Source: Strigamia acuminata
Lineage: Eukaryota > Arthropoda > Chilopoda > Geophilomorpha > Linotaeniidae
Direction: 5' to 3'
DNA: 60,000 nucleotides
NCBI GenBank assembly: GCA_949358305.1
Contig: OX442319.1
Coordinates: 8,992,001-9,052,000, forward strand
Part shown: positions 41,748 to 53,896 of the stretch, piece after piece
How the letters are laid out: each line of letters begins with the position of its first letter
Position numbering within the stretch: position 1 is the first letter of the stretch
Made by a program: the position numbers and the translations under genes
The notes under the pieces: generated by a model
Database searches by the model: none
Told to the model about the DNA's origin: nothing
Seen by the model: the letters and a program-made list of their open reading frames with translations, nothing else

Positions 41748-43501
41748 TCACTCATTTTTCGACTCCAGCAAGCCGAAATCAAAATTGGGCATCTCCAACG
41801 GCACAAGAGGGGGCAAGTCCACGGGAGTAAGGTCAGAAGAATCGGCAGAGACCAGCAAAAGCGCCGTTTCATCGGTGTCGGACGAAGACATGTTGTTGCG
41901 CATGTTGGCCAACAACTCCTGCAAGTGTTGTTTTTCTTCGTTGCACTTATCCAACTCGCCCACGAGTTGCCGGACCATGCGTTTGAGGTCTTCGTTGTTC
42001 GTTAGCAATTCCTCCATTAGTGTTTTGTCGTCTTTCGGCATTTTGCGGCTGCAATGGATGTGTTTTTCGTCGTTCGTTGGTCGTTCTTTCGAGATTTGTG
42101 GGGTTTTCGGTTGCGGAATGGTTTTGGTTTGGATTAGAAATGCGAGGACGGAGTCGGATTCCTCTAATGTTCTGTAAATTGCGTGTTGCAAGTCTGCGTT
42201 TGAAGGTTCGGGTGAGGCTGATGTGGTCTGTTGAGAATTCCCTCGAGCTTTGTGGGTTCGTTCTTCGGGTTTTTGGTGCTTGATTCTGGTAAGGAAGATG
42301 GAATTTGTGATTAAGTTTGATGTTGGTGCGAGTTGTTGAGGTTGGGGTCAGTGAGAAAAGTAGGAAATGGTTACCCTTTAAAAAAAATTTTATATTTTAT
42401 AAAAAAATGATTTTTGGACCCAAATAAATCAATTTTTTTACCGAAAAAATCAAATTTGTAACGAAGAAACCAAATTTTTAACGAAAAAATCAAATTTTTA
42501 ACGAAAAATCCAATTTTGCATCAAAAACATTAAAATTTAACACAAAAATTCCAATTTTGCATTAAAAACATTAAAATTTAACAAAAAATCCAATTTTGCA
42601 TCAAAAACATTAAAATTTAACACAAAAATTCCAATTTTGCATTAAAAACATTAAAATTTAACAAAAATTCCAATTTTGCATCAAAAACATTAAAATTTAA
42701 CACAAAAAATCCAATTTTGCATTAAAAACATTAAAATTTAACAAAAATTCCAATTTTGCATCAAAAACATTAAAATTTAACACAAAAAAATCCAATTTTG
42801 TATCAAAAACATTAAAATTTTCCACTTCAGCAATTAAATTTTTACAAAAAAAATCCAATTTTGTGTGCAAAATAGTTTTTCACATTTTTTTCAAAATAAA
42901 ATATCAATTTTGACCAACAAATCAAATTTTGATTTTAAAAAAATTCAATTTTTACCGGAACAAATCCATAATAGCCCAAAAGAAATTCACTTTCTTTCCC
43001 AAAAAAAAAATCCGAACTTCTCTTTCAGCAGTCAATCAATTATTTTTCATTAACAGAACATAAACATGCCAAAACATGCCAGTACAAGTTAACAGCAGGA
43101 AGAAACCACCTTGCAATGGCAAGCTGATTCACATTATGACGACATCTTGTCGCACGTGATAATCACGTTGCAATCGAATCGATTTCAACGCCTTATCAAA
43201 TTTCGTCACCTGCATAACATCCTTAAACAACTCTACAAAACAATAAAAACACCTTTTAAATATTTTATCTTTTTACTTTTAAAACTTTAACCGTTACCAA
43301 TCGCCGTCTGGTGGTGAAAAATAGCTTCATCAAGTATATCCAACCGCGAGTAATTCCTCACTTTCCTACATCGGTAATGTTGCGAATAGGAAATTTTCCT
43401 AAAAGTTTCACATAAAAAAAATAATAAAACCATAAATTTTAACGATAAACTATTAAACTCATACAGCATTTAACGCGATTTAACGCCAACGCCGATTCCA
43501 T
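41748..43501 (-). CDS. Nrbf2: NRBF2 orthologue (autophagy PI3K-complex subunit)
   Basis: Four exons on the minus strand: 43501-43485, 43398-43298, 43232-43133, 42285-41748 (251 aa). Junction phases agree throughout. Recognition rests on the C-terminus, PKDDKTLMEELLTNNEDLKR then a coiled coil (LVGELDKCNEEKQHLQELL), matching NRBF2's PKDDKTIIEE...DLKR coiled coil. The N-terminal MIT-like helices match too (RCRKVRNYSRLDILDEAIFH for NRBF2's R-R-A...Y-EEAI-x-H, and IRLQRDYHVRQ for LQRDSHMKQ). In other animals NRBF2 binds the ATG14-Beclin 1-VPS34 lipid-kinase complex and tunes autophagy. The donors of exon 1 (GTTAAA) and exon 3 (GTGAAT) are weak; exon 1 is the least certain. Intron 3 holds a minisatellite. 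AATAAA on the minus strand at 41731-41726. Head-to-head with the PEBP gene. Confidence 0.8.
42420..42850. repeat. Minisatellite in NRBF2 intron 3
   Basis: Units of about 60 bases combining CCAATTTTGCATCAAAAACA and TTAAAATTTAACA, about six to seven copies, preceded by shorter CAAATTTTTAACGAAAAA units. Confidence 0.85.
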
Positions 43502-43701
43502 CTCAAATTCCACGTCCTTCCTTTTGAATTACAAATCCCGCAGTTATAGACCAAACTCAAAAATCTCCTCTTACCTAACCCCTTTAAAAATAATTCATCA
43601 AAAATCAACGAAATAAAATTTCAATTTCAATTTCAATTTCACATTTTATTCACTCGATTATCATACATTTGTTTTGATTCTGCGAAGCTACAAATAACAA
43701 C
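43502..43701. promoter_or_regulatory. Shared promoter region between NRBF2 and the PEBP gene
   Basis: Only 200 bases separate the divergent start codons. The interval contains three to four tandem TTTCAA units (43618-43640) and no TATA box. A bidirectional promoter is inferred from position only. Confidence 0.45.
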
Positions 43702-45518
43702 ATGGCGGAAGGTTTGGTTTTCGTGCGTTTCTCTTCGACTCTCGCGGTTCTGTTTACATGTCTGTTGGTGGCGTCTTGCCACCCCATGTCCGATGCTTGC
43801 GCCCAAATGACGCCGCAAATGCTGACTAACCCGTGCTACCATCAGGAACTGGAAATGTCGACGTTTGATAAGCCCAAAGTGATATGCGGCGCCGAAATTC
43901 CGATCACGGTTTTCGCAACGCACACCCCGCCGAGAATTATCATGGAAACGGCGAAAGCGGTAGCGGAGTAAAAATTAGAAATTAAAATTGCGTTTGGTTT
44001 ACATGCCGCAATTTTTAAGGATAAATACTACACCCTTATTATGGTGGACCCGGATGCGCCCAATCATAAAGTTCCAAAGTATTGGCTTCATTGGATTTGT
44101 TTAAATATTAAGGTTGTTTTGTTTTAGTTTATTTTTGTTTTGTTTATTTTTTTAATTTTGGTGTTGAAATGTTGTTTTAGGGAAAAGATTTGCAGTTAAG
44201 TAGCAAAACGTTCTGTGGGGCCGCTCCAGCAGGTAGAGTTGTTGTTGTTGTTTTTGTGTTGTTTTGTTTTGTTTGTATTTTGGTGAGGAAATTCCGGGAG
44301 TTTTATTTTTATTCCCTCACCTTTTTCCGCTGTGAGGCAAATGTCATAAATTACAAAAGTTTCATAAGTTTGTAATAGGGAATTTTTGTCAAAAAATTTT
44401 TTTTTTTATTAATTTTTACTAATTTTGGAAAATGTTGATCAAATTTATGTGAAATTTATGTTTGTTCAATTTTTTTTTATTTTTTGTCCAATTTTTGACC
44501 AATTTTTGACCAATTTTTGACCAATTTTTGACCAATTTTTGTCTAATTTTTTTTCCACTTTTTTGTCCAATTTTTTTTCAAATTTTTGTCTAATTTTTGA
44601 CCAATTTTTGACCAATTGTTGACCAATTTCTGTCCAATTTCTGTCCAATTTCTGTCCAATTTCTGTCCAATTTCTGTCCAATTTTTGTCCAATTTTTGTC
44701 AAATTTTTGTCAAATTTATGTCAATTTTTTTTCAAATTTTTGACCAATTGTTGACCAATTTCTGTCCAATTTCTGTCCAATTTCTGTCCAATTTCTGTCC
44801 AATTTTTGTCCAATTTTTGTCCAATTTTTGTCCAATTTTTTTCCAATTTATGTTTGTCCAATTTTTTTCCAATTTTTTTCCAATTTATGTTTGTTCAATT
44901 TTTTTTCCAATTTATGTTTGTCCAATTTTTTTTCCAATTTATGTTTGTCCAATTTATTTCCACTTTTTGTCAATTTTTTTTCCACTTTTTGTCAAATTTT
45001 TTTCCACTTTTTGTCAAATTTTTTTCCACTTTTTGTCAAATTTTTTTCCACTTTTTGTCAAATTTGTGTCTAATTTGTGTCCAATTTGTGTCCAATTTTT
45101 GTCAAATTTTTGTCAAATTTTTGACCAATTTTTCTCTAATTTTTCTCTAATTTTTCTCCAATTTTTCTCCAATTTTTCTCCAATTTTTCTCTAATTTTTC
45201 TCCAATTTTTCTCCAATTTTTCTCCACTATTTTGTCCCACTTTTTGTTAAAACTTTGTCAACTTTTGTTAATTTTTGTCAACTTTTATTCAATTTTCTAT
45301 TTCAAAACGTAACAGGTTACACACCACCGACGCCTCCACATGGCACGGGTGTCCATCGGTACCAGTTCTACGTCTTTGAACAAAAAAGCAACTTAGCAAA
45401 TGCCAAAGCGCCTCCCACACGAGCACAGTTTGAGTTGATAAGGTTTGTCAACGAATTGGGTCTCTGTGCACCTCCAGCAGCATCATTTGAGTTTAAAACT
45501 CAAGCGCCTAAAAAGTAA
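43702..45518 (+). CDS. Secreted phosphatidylethanolamine-binding protein (PEBP family)
   Basis: Four exons: 43702-43959, 44020-44112, 44181-44232, 45316-45518 (201 aa); phases agree. The N-terminus has a hydrophobic signal sequence (STLAVLFTCLLVASC), so it is probably exported, unlike cytosolic PEBP1/RKIP. The PEBP signature YTLIMVDPDAPN is in exon 2. The second pocket motif, GYTPPTPPHGTGVHRYQFYV, spans exon 4, followed by FVNELGL and a C-terminal FKTQAPKK. Between the motifs the usual KYREWxHW is shortened to KYWLHW, a two-residue deletion beside the ligand pocket. Family members bind anionic phospholipid heads or inhibit kinases or proteases; the substrate here is unknown. Intron 1 is 60 bases with a weak GTAGCG donor; reading through it would end at a stop at 43969. 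AATAAA at 45625. Confidence 0.85.
44470..45250. repeat. TGTCCAATTTC / TGACCAATTTTT minisatellite in PEBP intron 3
   Basis: Dozens of 11-14-base units built on CCAATTT, in blocks (GACCAATTTTT, GTCCAATTTCT, GTCAAATTTTT, CTCCAATTTTT). The Cys/Phe-rich frames on both strands are artefacts. Confidence 0.92.
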
Positions 45519-45849
45519 TTGAAACCACTCAAATTTATTCCACATTGTCTTTACTTGATGCCTGTCACACGACACATTTTTATATGCTTGCTTCGGATTG
45601 CGGTCAAATTGACGAAAGTGATGAAATAAACGCACAAAAAATTTGTTGAGTTAAACAATTGTTGTTTCTCTAAAAAAAAAAATTATAATTTGTTCACACA
45701 GCAAAATATCAAAGTAATCAAAAAAATAAAATGTCGGTTCATTTTGTCGCTGATCATTTTGTTGCCTCCGTACAGTCTGGCTTCTAACGTAACTCAATTT
45801 CGTTATTTATATTGTATGTAGCAAAAACATTACACTTAAAATTTGTATC

Positions 45850-46450
45850 GAACTTAAAAATGTGTTTTCAGGCTTAAATTTGCAATTTTCGGCCTACGAA
45901 AAGCGTTTTCGGACCTGAAAAATATGTTTTTGAACCTGAAAAATATGTTTTTGGACCTGAAAAATATGTTTTCAGACGTAAACAATGTTTTTTTGGAATT
46001 AACAATGTATTTTCGGACCTAAATTTGCATTTTTCGAACGTAAATTTGCATTTTTCTGACCTAAATTTGCATTTTTCTGACCTAAATTTGCAATTTTCTG
46101 CCTAAGAAATGCGTTTTCGGACCTGAAAAATGTTTTTGGACTTGAAAATATGTTTTCACACGTTTAAAAAATGTATTTTCGGACTTAAATTTGCATTTTT
46201 CGGACCTAAATTTGCATTTTTCGGACCTAAATTTGCATTTTTCGGACCTAAATTTGCATTTTTCGGACTTAAATTTGCATTTTTCGAACCTAAATTTGCA
46301 ATTTTCTGCCTAAGAAATGCGTTTTTGGACCTAAAATATGTTTTTGGACCTGAAAATATGTTTTCACACGTTTAAACAAGTATTTTCGGACCTAAATTTC
46401 CATTTTTCGGACCTAAATTTGCATTTTTCGGACCTAAATTTCCATTTTCT
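45850..46450. repeat. 21-base minisatellite (CTAAATTTGCATTTTTCGGA)
   Basis: At least a dozen 21-base units, some with TGAAAAATATGTTTTTGGAC variants. Frame length divisible by three gives the repeated FAFFGPK frame at 46130-46375, which I treat as an artefact. Confidence 0.9.
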
Positions 46451-49400
46451 GATAAAAATTGTGAATTTTTTTCTGGAACCAGACCCTTTTCAAGTTTTTT
46501 TTTTTTTCAAATTATAAAATTGTAAAATGCATCGATAATGTAACGGTAATGATAACTAGACTCACTAACAAGTAAGAAGTAATCGCAACGGTTGGTAACT
46601 AGTTACTTTTTTGGCTAAATAACTGTAACGGTAACTAGTTACCAAATTACAGCAACAAAATAGCGACTAAATGATCGGACCACCAAAAAACTGCTTTTAG
46701 TGTTTCCGTTACTCGAAAGCCGAATCCTCTATTGATTTACACAGAAAGACTTGTTTAAACAACTGACAGTGACCTCAAACAAGTTTGAAGACCCCATTTC
46801 AGACAACTTTTCACTATCCATAAAAGTATTGAAGCCCAGTGATCATACCAACTGCTCCCACAAATTTCTCAGAAGGATTTTATTAGGGAAGCCTGTTGGG
46901 ATTCCTTTCAGTCTTCTCCCACCACCCACTGCACTGACCTCATTCCTATCACAGCACATCTATAACAAATCGTGTCATTTAAGAAATCTCTCACAAGAAA
47001 TTTCGATTCTTCGGCAAAAATAAAAATAACAATTCTATTTTAAGTGTATTTTAAGTTTTAACATGGGTTTTTAACAGGAAATGATGTCATTTTTGGTTTA
47101 AAATTGAAGTAAAACACAAAATATTTTAGTTTTTGAATGCGGCTAGATTTTACGCGACTATTGCGTAAAACACTATAAATGCAACAAAATCTGCAAAATA
47201 AGATTTCAAATCTTACGACAGATTTAATTGCAATAATATTTTTGCCGATTTTAAATTTTCTGAGACTTGCATGTGACCTAAATTCTAATTAAACTTAAAT
47301 ATACAATAAAGATGTATAAAACTACAAAAAAGAAAGAATAGTGCATATAGAACTTTAATCTAAATTAATGCATCCTAATTAGAACACAAAGTTGCAACAA
47401 ATAACAATGATTATGTAAGGTCATGTGCAGCAATCATAACTTATAATGGGAGTGAGATGTGGCAATCTTCACTGCAAAACATTACTGCAAAAACAATGGA
47501 ATTTACAAGTTTTTATTTGTGGCAAAGTGGGTGTGCTACAAGTTATTTATACACAACATGGTAAGTTATGGCTACGGTACATAATAGGACTTAAAATGTA
47601 AATAGTAAAATAGTAACATGTTTAAACTCGATTTCTTGATCTTCAAACCTCAAAAATGGTGGCAAATTCACTCTACTTTCAGTCTCAAACTACAAAACAA
47701 GTTTAACTGCAATTTAAATATGTGAAAACAACTTTCTGGGTTGTTTAAACTCAAAATGTAATCAATCCAACTATTGCACAAGATAAAAATCTCCAGAAGT
47801 CAACAAAAAGTAGACAATTAAATTCTATTTTTTACTTCAGCAACTTAGGAGGAAGAAACCTTGAAATTTTTTTTTATTTTAAATCACTTAGAATGAGTTA
47901 ATTACTATTTAAACTGATCTGTGAGGAGATTCCACTAAACTGCAGTTGACCTATCTACTTGATCTACTTTGTTAATATATGTATAGTAAACAATCCAGTA
48001 CACTTGAGCGATTCCATTTATAAATTGAAGATAATGTTTTGACATTTATAGAGTTGTTCTGCATTTTTTAAAAAGTTGTTCGGCGATATTTAAATGCAGG
48101 ACTTTCACCGTGGTTTGTGTGTATTTGAAAATAAATTAAAAAGTATATGCATATGTTTTTGTGTGTTGAAATATTCATGTTTTATCAATATCCAATTCCC
48201 CATCCATTGTGTTACCTGTAACCACGACTGTGTAAGATTGACATGGGAATAAACGGTTAATAATCATGGGATTTATTTTCATGGGATTTATTTTCATGGG
48301 ATTTATTTTTTACGTGTATACAGAAAATTTTGTTTTAAGTAATAAATTTACAAGCACGTTTTTAAAATTTTTAATTTTTAAATTTGTCAGTTTTAACAAA
48401 TTAAATTTATCGTTAAATTTAAAACCGACAAATTTTCAAAATTTTAAAGTTATTGCGAGTGTTTAATGCAAAATGTGGTTTTACTCTTGTAAATTTACTA
48501 TTTAAAAGAAAATTTTACAATCTTTGTAAATGTCACTTTACAAAGCTAAAAGTTCAAATTTACATTAACTTATTTTTTACAGCGTAATAATAATAATTTT
48601 ACGCTACATTTTGGTATTAAATAACCACAATATGCAATAATTTAAACGTGTTACACATTACGGCGATGCAGTAATGGCCGCTGGACAGAAAAATGGTAGC
48701 TCCATCTATTAGTAATATAAATGAGGAAAAAATATACACTAAAAGTTTATTGAGCACCTTTACAACCATGTTAACTCACTTTTAATTGCTCGGAAGCATA
48801 AATTTGAGTTCATCATTTTTATAACTGCTATATTTATTTCCTGCTTTTTTATGTTTCCAATACATTAAGAGGAAAATTAAAATTCCTGCACTAAACTTAA
48901 GTGGTTATTTTATCGGACACTGGCCTAAGTTCACACAAATGAAAACGGAAGTAAGTACCGTAGTTCCACAAACCTGTTTTACTTCATAAATCCACAATAA
49001 ATGTCAACACTTTTCATAATAATAATAAAATTTCGATTTCATTCCACATTTTAGACATTTTGTGCTCACAGTAAATACAATCTTTACATCATATTTACTT
49101 GACTTTCTGGTAACGTACAATGCGCCATCTTTGTACCCCAAACACGAACTAGGTCTCAGTACCCCTACTTCGGTTTTATGCAGCAGAATAAAAGAGTAGT
49201 TGAAGGGGAAAATAGTTAAGTTAGGACTATTATATACGACCTCAATAAATCTTTATTCAATTGACAGAAAAGGACTGGAATTTCTCTTTCCTGTAAAATT
49301 CTGTCTTGAGCTGTCTCTGTAAATGCTTCTTTGTTGTTGTTGTTGGTGAATTTCCTTGAAGAGACACTTCTTGAAGTGAAACAAAACATATAGTTAGGGT

Positions 49401-50490
49401 TAATAGGTCACGTGCACCAATCATGAGTGTGTGACAACCTTCACCTTTAAATGCAATTAACTAGAACACACCATTGACACCACACCTGTTTTATTGATAT
49501 TGGTATAGGTGAAAGGCTTATGAACCTGGTGGCTGACAAAATAAAAGTATCTGACACAAAGTCACAGATAAACAACACGAAATAAATAAACAAAACATTT
49601 TTCATGTCCAATGCTTTGTTCCAATTACCTAGTTCCAAATAATTTTTTTTTTCTTTTTAATTTGTTTTAATTTTTTGTGTTTTAAATTTCATCATTTCTT
49701 CAAAATATTAAAATAACTGATATTAACCTGCCATGTGTTATTGCAAGCACTCACAATTATCATTTCTCATACATTTCACAACTCCAGACAGAAGAAAAAG
49801 TAAAAAAAAATTGTTTTAAAAATTTTTAAAATTCCAAAAAACATCTGGTTCATATTTTATGCAAAAATCCTTTAGTGATCCTGTTCACCCATATTTATTT
49901 CATTAACCCCCTCCCCTACATGGCATATGCATACCTAAAAATCCAGTTTAATTTTTTTTTTTAATATGTAAAACTTAAAAAAAAATGAAAATAGGCTAAG
50001 TATTGTCATATTTGTCCACCATTTAACAAGAAAGTGAAAAGAATAAATAAAAAATTTTATAAAAAAAAACAAAAAAAAAAATTTTTTCTGGGTTGCATAA
50101 ACCCAAAACATGTCAACTTATGCATAAGACCCCCATCTGCATACAAACAAAAAAAATAAACCAAAAGTCAGTGAACCATCCCACCCCCTACCACATGTAG
50201 AGAACAATACCAAACCCCCTGTTGCTAAACTAATGACAATAAAACAATATGAATGTAATCATTGACCCCAACTCATCATTAAACATCAACCAGATGTCCA
50301 TTTTTGGGGGGAAATTTAACCCTGAATTGAAAATGAGTTCTTGGAGAACTACAGCATGTCTTTGATTGGCTTCCGGATGCTGGAGGGCAATTTCAGCTGG
50401 TCTGTGCGGATCCCGAGTGACCTATTTTGTATTCCACCAGTCGGAGGAAAAGTTGTCCACAAAGGAAGCAAAACCACGCCCGCCCTCTAA
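46451..50490. other. Gene-poor AT-rich interval
   Basis: No gene recognised. 46540-46640 holds repeated GTAACGGTAACTAGTTAC words, probably a MITE relic. 46751-47023 is an open frame of 90 codons without splice or start support. 48267-48310 has three copies of ATGGGATTTATTTTC. The region from 49970 to 50100 is strongly A-rich. Confidence 0.5.
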
Positions 50491-50497
50491 GTGATCT

Positions 50498-50505
50498 TAT
50501 ATAAG
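50498..50505 (+). promoter_or_regulatory. TATA box of the chitin-binding protein gene
   Basis: TATATAAG lies about 30 bases before a likely start site in the CCAGCAACAGTTAG stretch (50519-50533) and about 130 bases before the ATG. TATA promoters are common in arthropod cuticle genes. Confidence 0.55.
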
Positions 50506-50632
50506 AAAGGCGGAGAGTCCAGCAACAGTTAGTTGACATTTCTTCTTCACTGGATTAGAACGGAGTGAGTCTTTGGTGCACCGCAGGAGTTTTCATTTCA
50601 TTTTCAGGTGGGATACATTCCACACATCGGCC

Positions 50633-53600
50633 ATGAAAGTTATAGTCTGGTTCGTCGTTTTAGGTAAAGTTGCATTGAAAATTTGCATATATATATACGG
50701 GTTTTTTTATTTTTGTGGAATTTAATTGTGTTACACATTTTACTAGGTTTGGCGTGTGAAAGCTGTGTTGCCAAGGTAAATATGCCACTTTTTTAAGCTG
50801 TTTGTAATTATTGTAGCAGTTCATTGCCATTGATTGATTTTTTTGTTGGTAAATTGGTAATTTGCATAAAATAATGGCATGTAAACGACTTATTGAGAAC
50901 ACCTTTTTAGGTGTGATAAATGGTTGAATGCATTTTTTGTATTTAATTACACCGGTGCATCATTGGGAGAAAGGTTACTCCTTGGTGGTATTTAAATCAA
51001 AGAGTTAAACTGTATGATACCATAGATATTGTACTGTATAAGCACAGTGTAAATGTACTTGTGATAAACAATTATCCCAAGTAAATGACACTAAATCATC
51101 GACATAAACAAGCAATATCCGTAATATTATATCGGTAAACACCATTGGAATGCCTCTCTCAAAAAGTGTCATATGCTTTACATCTTATTTTTGATCCCAT
51201 ACTATGGTATTTTTTATTCATTTTGCAGTCGTCTGATAATGTTAAATTGCAAGGTGAAAAGCTAGAGGACGTCATTGAAACATTAGAAGTAGCTGCTTCA
51301 TCTAAATCAACGAGGTCTTCGTATCCGGGTGACGAAGATGATGGTTCTCGTCCAGCTTATAATCCCCCACCAGCACATACCAGACCTGTTGTGCATCAAC
51401 CTGTTGAAGATTATAAACCTGCATTTGATGATGGTTATTCAAATCTCCCTCCTTCATACCATGAGTCACAACCCAGCTACTCGGCTTTACGACCAAAGCC
51501 GTCGATAATCATTTATTCACAGCCAACGCAAAGACCGGCACACGCTGAATCACAATCAAATTTGCATTCAGATTATCCCAGGCCCCACTCTGCTTATCCT
51601 AGACCAGAAGAATATCCAAGGCCTACATATCCTAAACCAGCACCAGCCTATCAAGAACCATCTTACCCAAAACATGCCCCTACATACCAAGAAACATCTT
51701 ATCCAAAACCTGGACCTTCATACCAAGAAACATCTTATCCAAAACCTGGACCTTCATACCAAGAGCCATCTTATCCAAAACCTGGATCTTCATACCAAGA
51801 GCCATCTTATTCAACGCCTGGACCTTCATACCAAGAACCATCCTATCCAACACCAACAACTGCTTATCCAAGCCCATCATATCCAAAACCAGCACCAGCT
51901 TACCAAGAACCATCTTACCCAAAACCTGCTCCTACATATCAAGAACCATCTTACCCAAAACCTGCTCCTACATATCAAGAACCATCTTACCCAAGACCTG
52001 GACCTTCATACCAAGAACCTTCTTATCAAAAACCTGCTCCTACATACCAAAAGCCATCTTATCCAAAGCCTGGACCTTCATACCAAGAATCATCTTATCC
52101 AACGGCAACAACTGCTTATCCTAGACCATCACATCCAAAACCAGCACCAGCTTATCAAGAACCATCTTATCCAAAACCTGCTCCTACATATCAAGAACCA
52201 TCTTATCCAAAACCTGGACCTTCATATCAAGAGCCATCTTATCAGAAACCGATACAAATCCAATTTTATCCCAAACCTGCACCTTCCTATTCATCAACAC
52301 CAAAACCAACCTATCCACAACCTGCTCCTTCCTATCCATCAACACAAAAACCAACATATCCAAAACCTTCTTCTTATCCACCTCCCTTGTATCAAGAACC
52401 ATCCTATCCAAAACCAACTCAGCGGCCTGTTTCTTATCAAAAACCAACCTCTAAATATCAAGAACCATCCTATCCAAAACCAACTCAGAGGCCTGTTTCT
52501 TATCCAAAATCAACCCCTAAATATCAAGAACCATCCTATCAAGAACCATCCTATCAAAACCCATCCTATCAAGAACCATCCTATCAAGAACCATCCTATC
52601 CAAAACCAACTCAGAGGCCTGTTTCTTATACAAAACAAACCCCTAAGTATCAAGAACCATCTTACCCAAAACCATCAACTCCTTATCCAGAGCCATACCA
52701 AAAACCTGCAACCTCTTATCCAGAACCATCTTACCCTAACCCTGCAACCTCTTATCCAGAACCATCTTACCTAAAACCTGCAACCTCTTATCCAGAACCA
52801 TCTTATCCTAAACCCGCAACCTCTTATCCAGAGCCATCTTATCCAAAACCTAATTATCCTGCCTCTAGTCCTGCACCTGAACCATTTTATAAACCAACTT
52901 CAGCACCTTCTTATTCTACAACTCGAAGGCCAAATTACAACGAACCATCATACCCAAAGCCGGCTCAACCATCTTACCAAAGGCCAGAACCACAACCAAC
53001 TTACCAAAGGCCTGACCCTCAACCAGCTTACCATAGGCCAGACCCTCAACCATCTTACCAAAGGCCTGACCCTCAACCCACTTACCAAAGGCCGGAACCT
53101 CTTCAATCATATCCGGAGCCTTCGTACCCCAAGCCAAAACCTGAACTCTCATATCCAGTAGCTGAACCAGAACATCTTTCTTCCTACCCTCAATCAATAC
53201 CTTCATACCAACGACCCAACTACCCAACTGCATACGAACGCAAGCGTTCTTTGAACATCAGAAGCCATTCCAAAAGTGCCAATTTGAAGAAACACGAAGC
53301 GTTAAAAGATGAAGAAAACCAAGAGTTTGATACTTGGAATGTTCCAGGAGAGCCAGGAAAAGATTATCCAATTTTTGAAGCCATTCCGGGTTCTGGATTC
53401 AGTTGCAATGGCAAACCTGCAGGTTTTTATGCCGATACAAATACCTATTGCCAGGTATTGTTGTTTGTATTTATTTATATGTAGGGTCATTTGTTCATTC
53501 AGGATGTTGTTTTTTCTCTTAGGTTTGGCATTACTGTGATCTTGACAGCCGAAGAGAGAGCTTTCTCTGCCCAAATGGTACCATTTACAATCAGATCTCC

Positions 53601-53738
53601 AGGGTCTGTGACTGGTGGTTCAACGTTGATTGCAGCACGGCTGCTGATTTTTACTCCGTCAACGATGACCTGTATAAAATCCCAATCAAAGTTGTCAAAG
53701 GTGATGACTTTCCCAGACAGCAGAAACAATTTTTTTAA
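50633..53738 (+). CDS. Proline/tyrosine-rich chitin-binding cuticle-type protein
   Basis: Four exons: 50633-50663, 50747-50775, 51229-53454, 53523-53738 (833 aa); all junctions have GT/AG and matching phase. Exons 1-2 encode a signal peptide (MKVIVWFVVLGLACESCVAK). Exon 3 begins with a short acidic stretch (KLEDVIETLEV), then about 600 residues of Pro/Tyr repeats of the type YPKPAPTYQEPS, with PQPTYQRPDPQ near the end, then a basic linker (ERKRSLNIRSHSKS). The C-terminus is a type 2 chitin-binding domain (CBM14) split by intron 3. It has the six Cys in FSCNGK, YCQVWHYCD, FLCPNGTIYNQ, VCDWWFNVDC order and is introduced by PGEPGKDYPIFEAIPG, as in arthropod extracellular-matrix proteins. Likely secreted and bound to chitin, with the repeat region as a flexible or cross-linkable spacer. 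AATAAA at 53891. Frames inside exon 3 on either strand are repeat shadows. Confidence 0.9.
51590..53130 (+). repeat. Coding repeat array (YPKPxPxYQEPS)
   Basis: In-frame units of 12-13 residues vary as PSYPKPGPSYQEPS, TQRPVSYPK, KPATSYPEPSYP and RPDPQPTYQ. Nearly identical neighbouring blocks (for example 51894-51980 and 52470-52630) indicate recent local duplication. Confidence 0.9.
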
Positions 53739-53896
53739 CTGTGTATATCCAATTCCAAACCATTTGTAATTAATTGTCATATTAAAAATGTATACAACAT
53801 TGTTTTGCCATGTAAATTGTACTATTCTATTGTAAGTTATCTTAACAAAAGATTTTCAACTTGTGGGATACTGTATCCATCCACAAGATAAATAAA

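Noticed and set aside
41785-42283. Plus-strand Ser/Cys/Phe-rich frames
   Set aside because: Antisense shadows of the last NRBF2 exon.
44616-45194. Long Cys/Phe-rich frames (FLSNFCPISVQ)
   Set aside because: Translation of the CCAATTT minisatellite inside PEBP intron 3.
46751-47023. 90-codon frame with Pro/Leu-rich tail
   Set aside because: Reads somewhat like coding sequence but has no recognisable domain, splice site or neighbouring exon.
51674-52774. 366-codon Leu/His/Gln-rich frame
   Set aside because: Out-of-frame shadow of the Pro/Tyr repeats of the chitin-binding gene.
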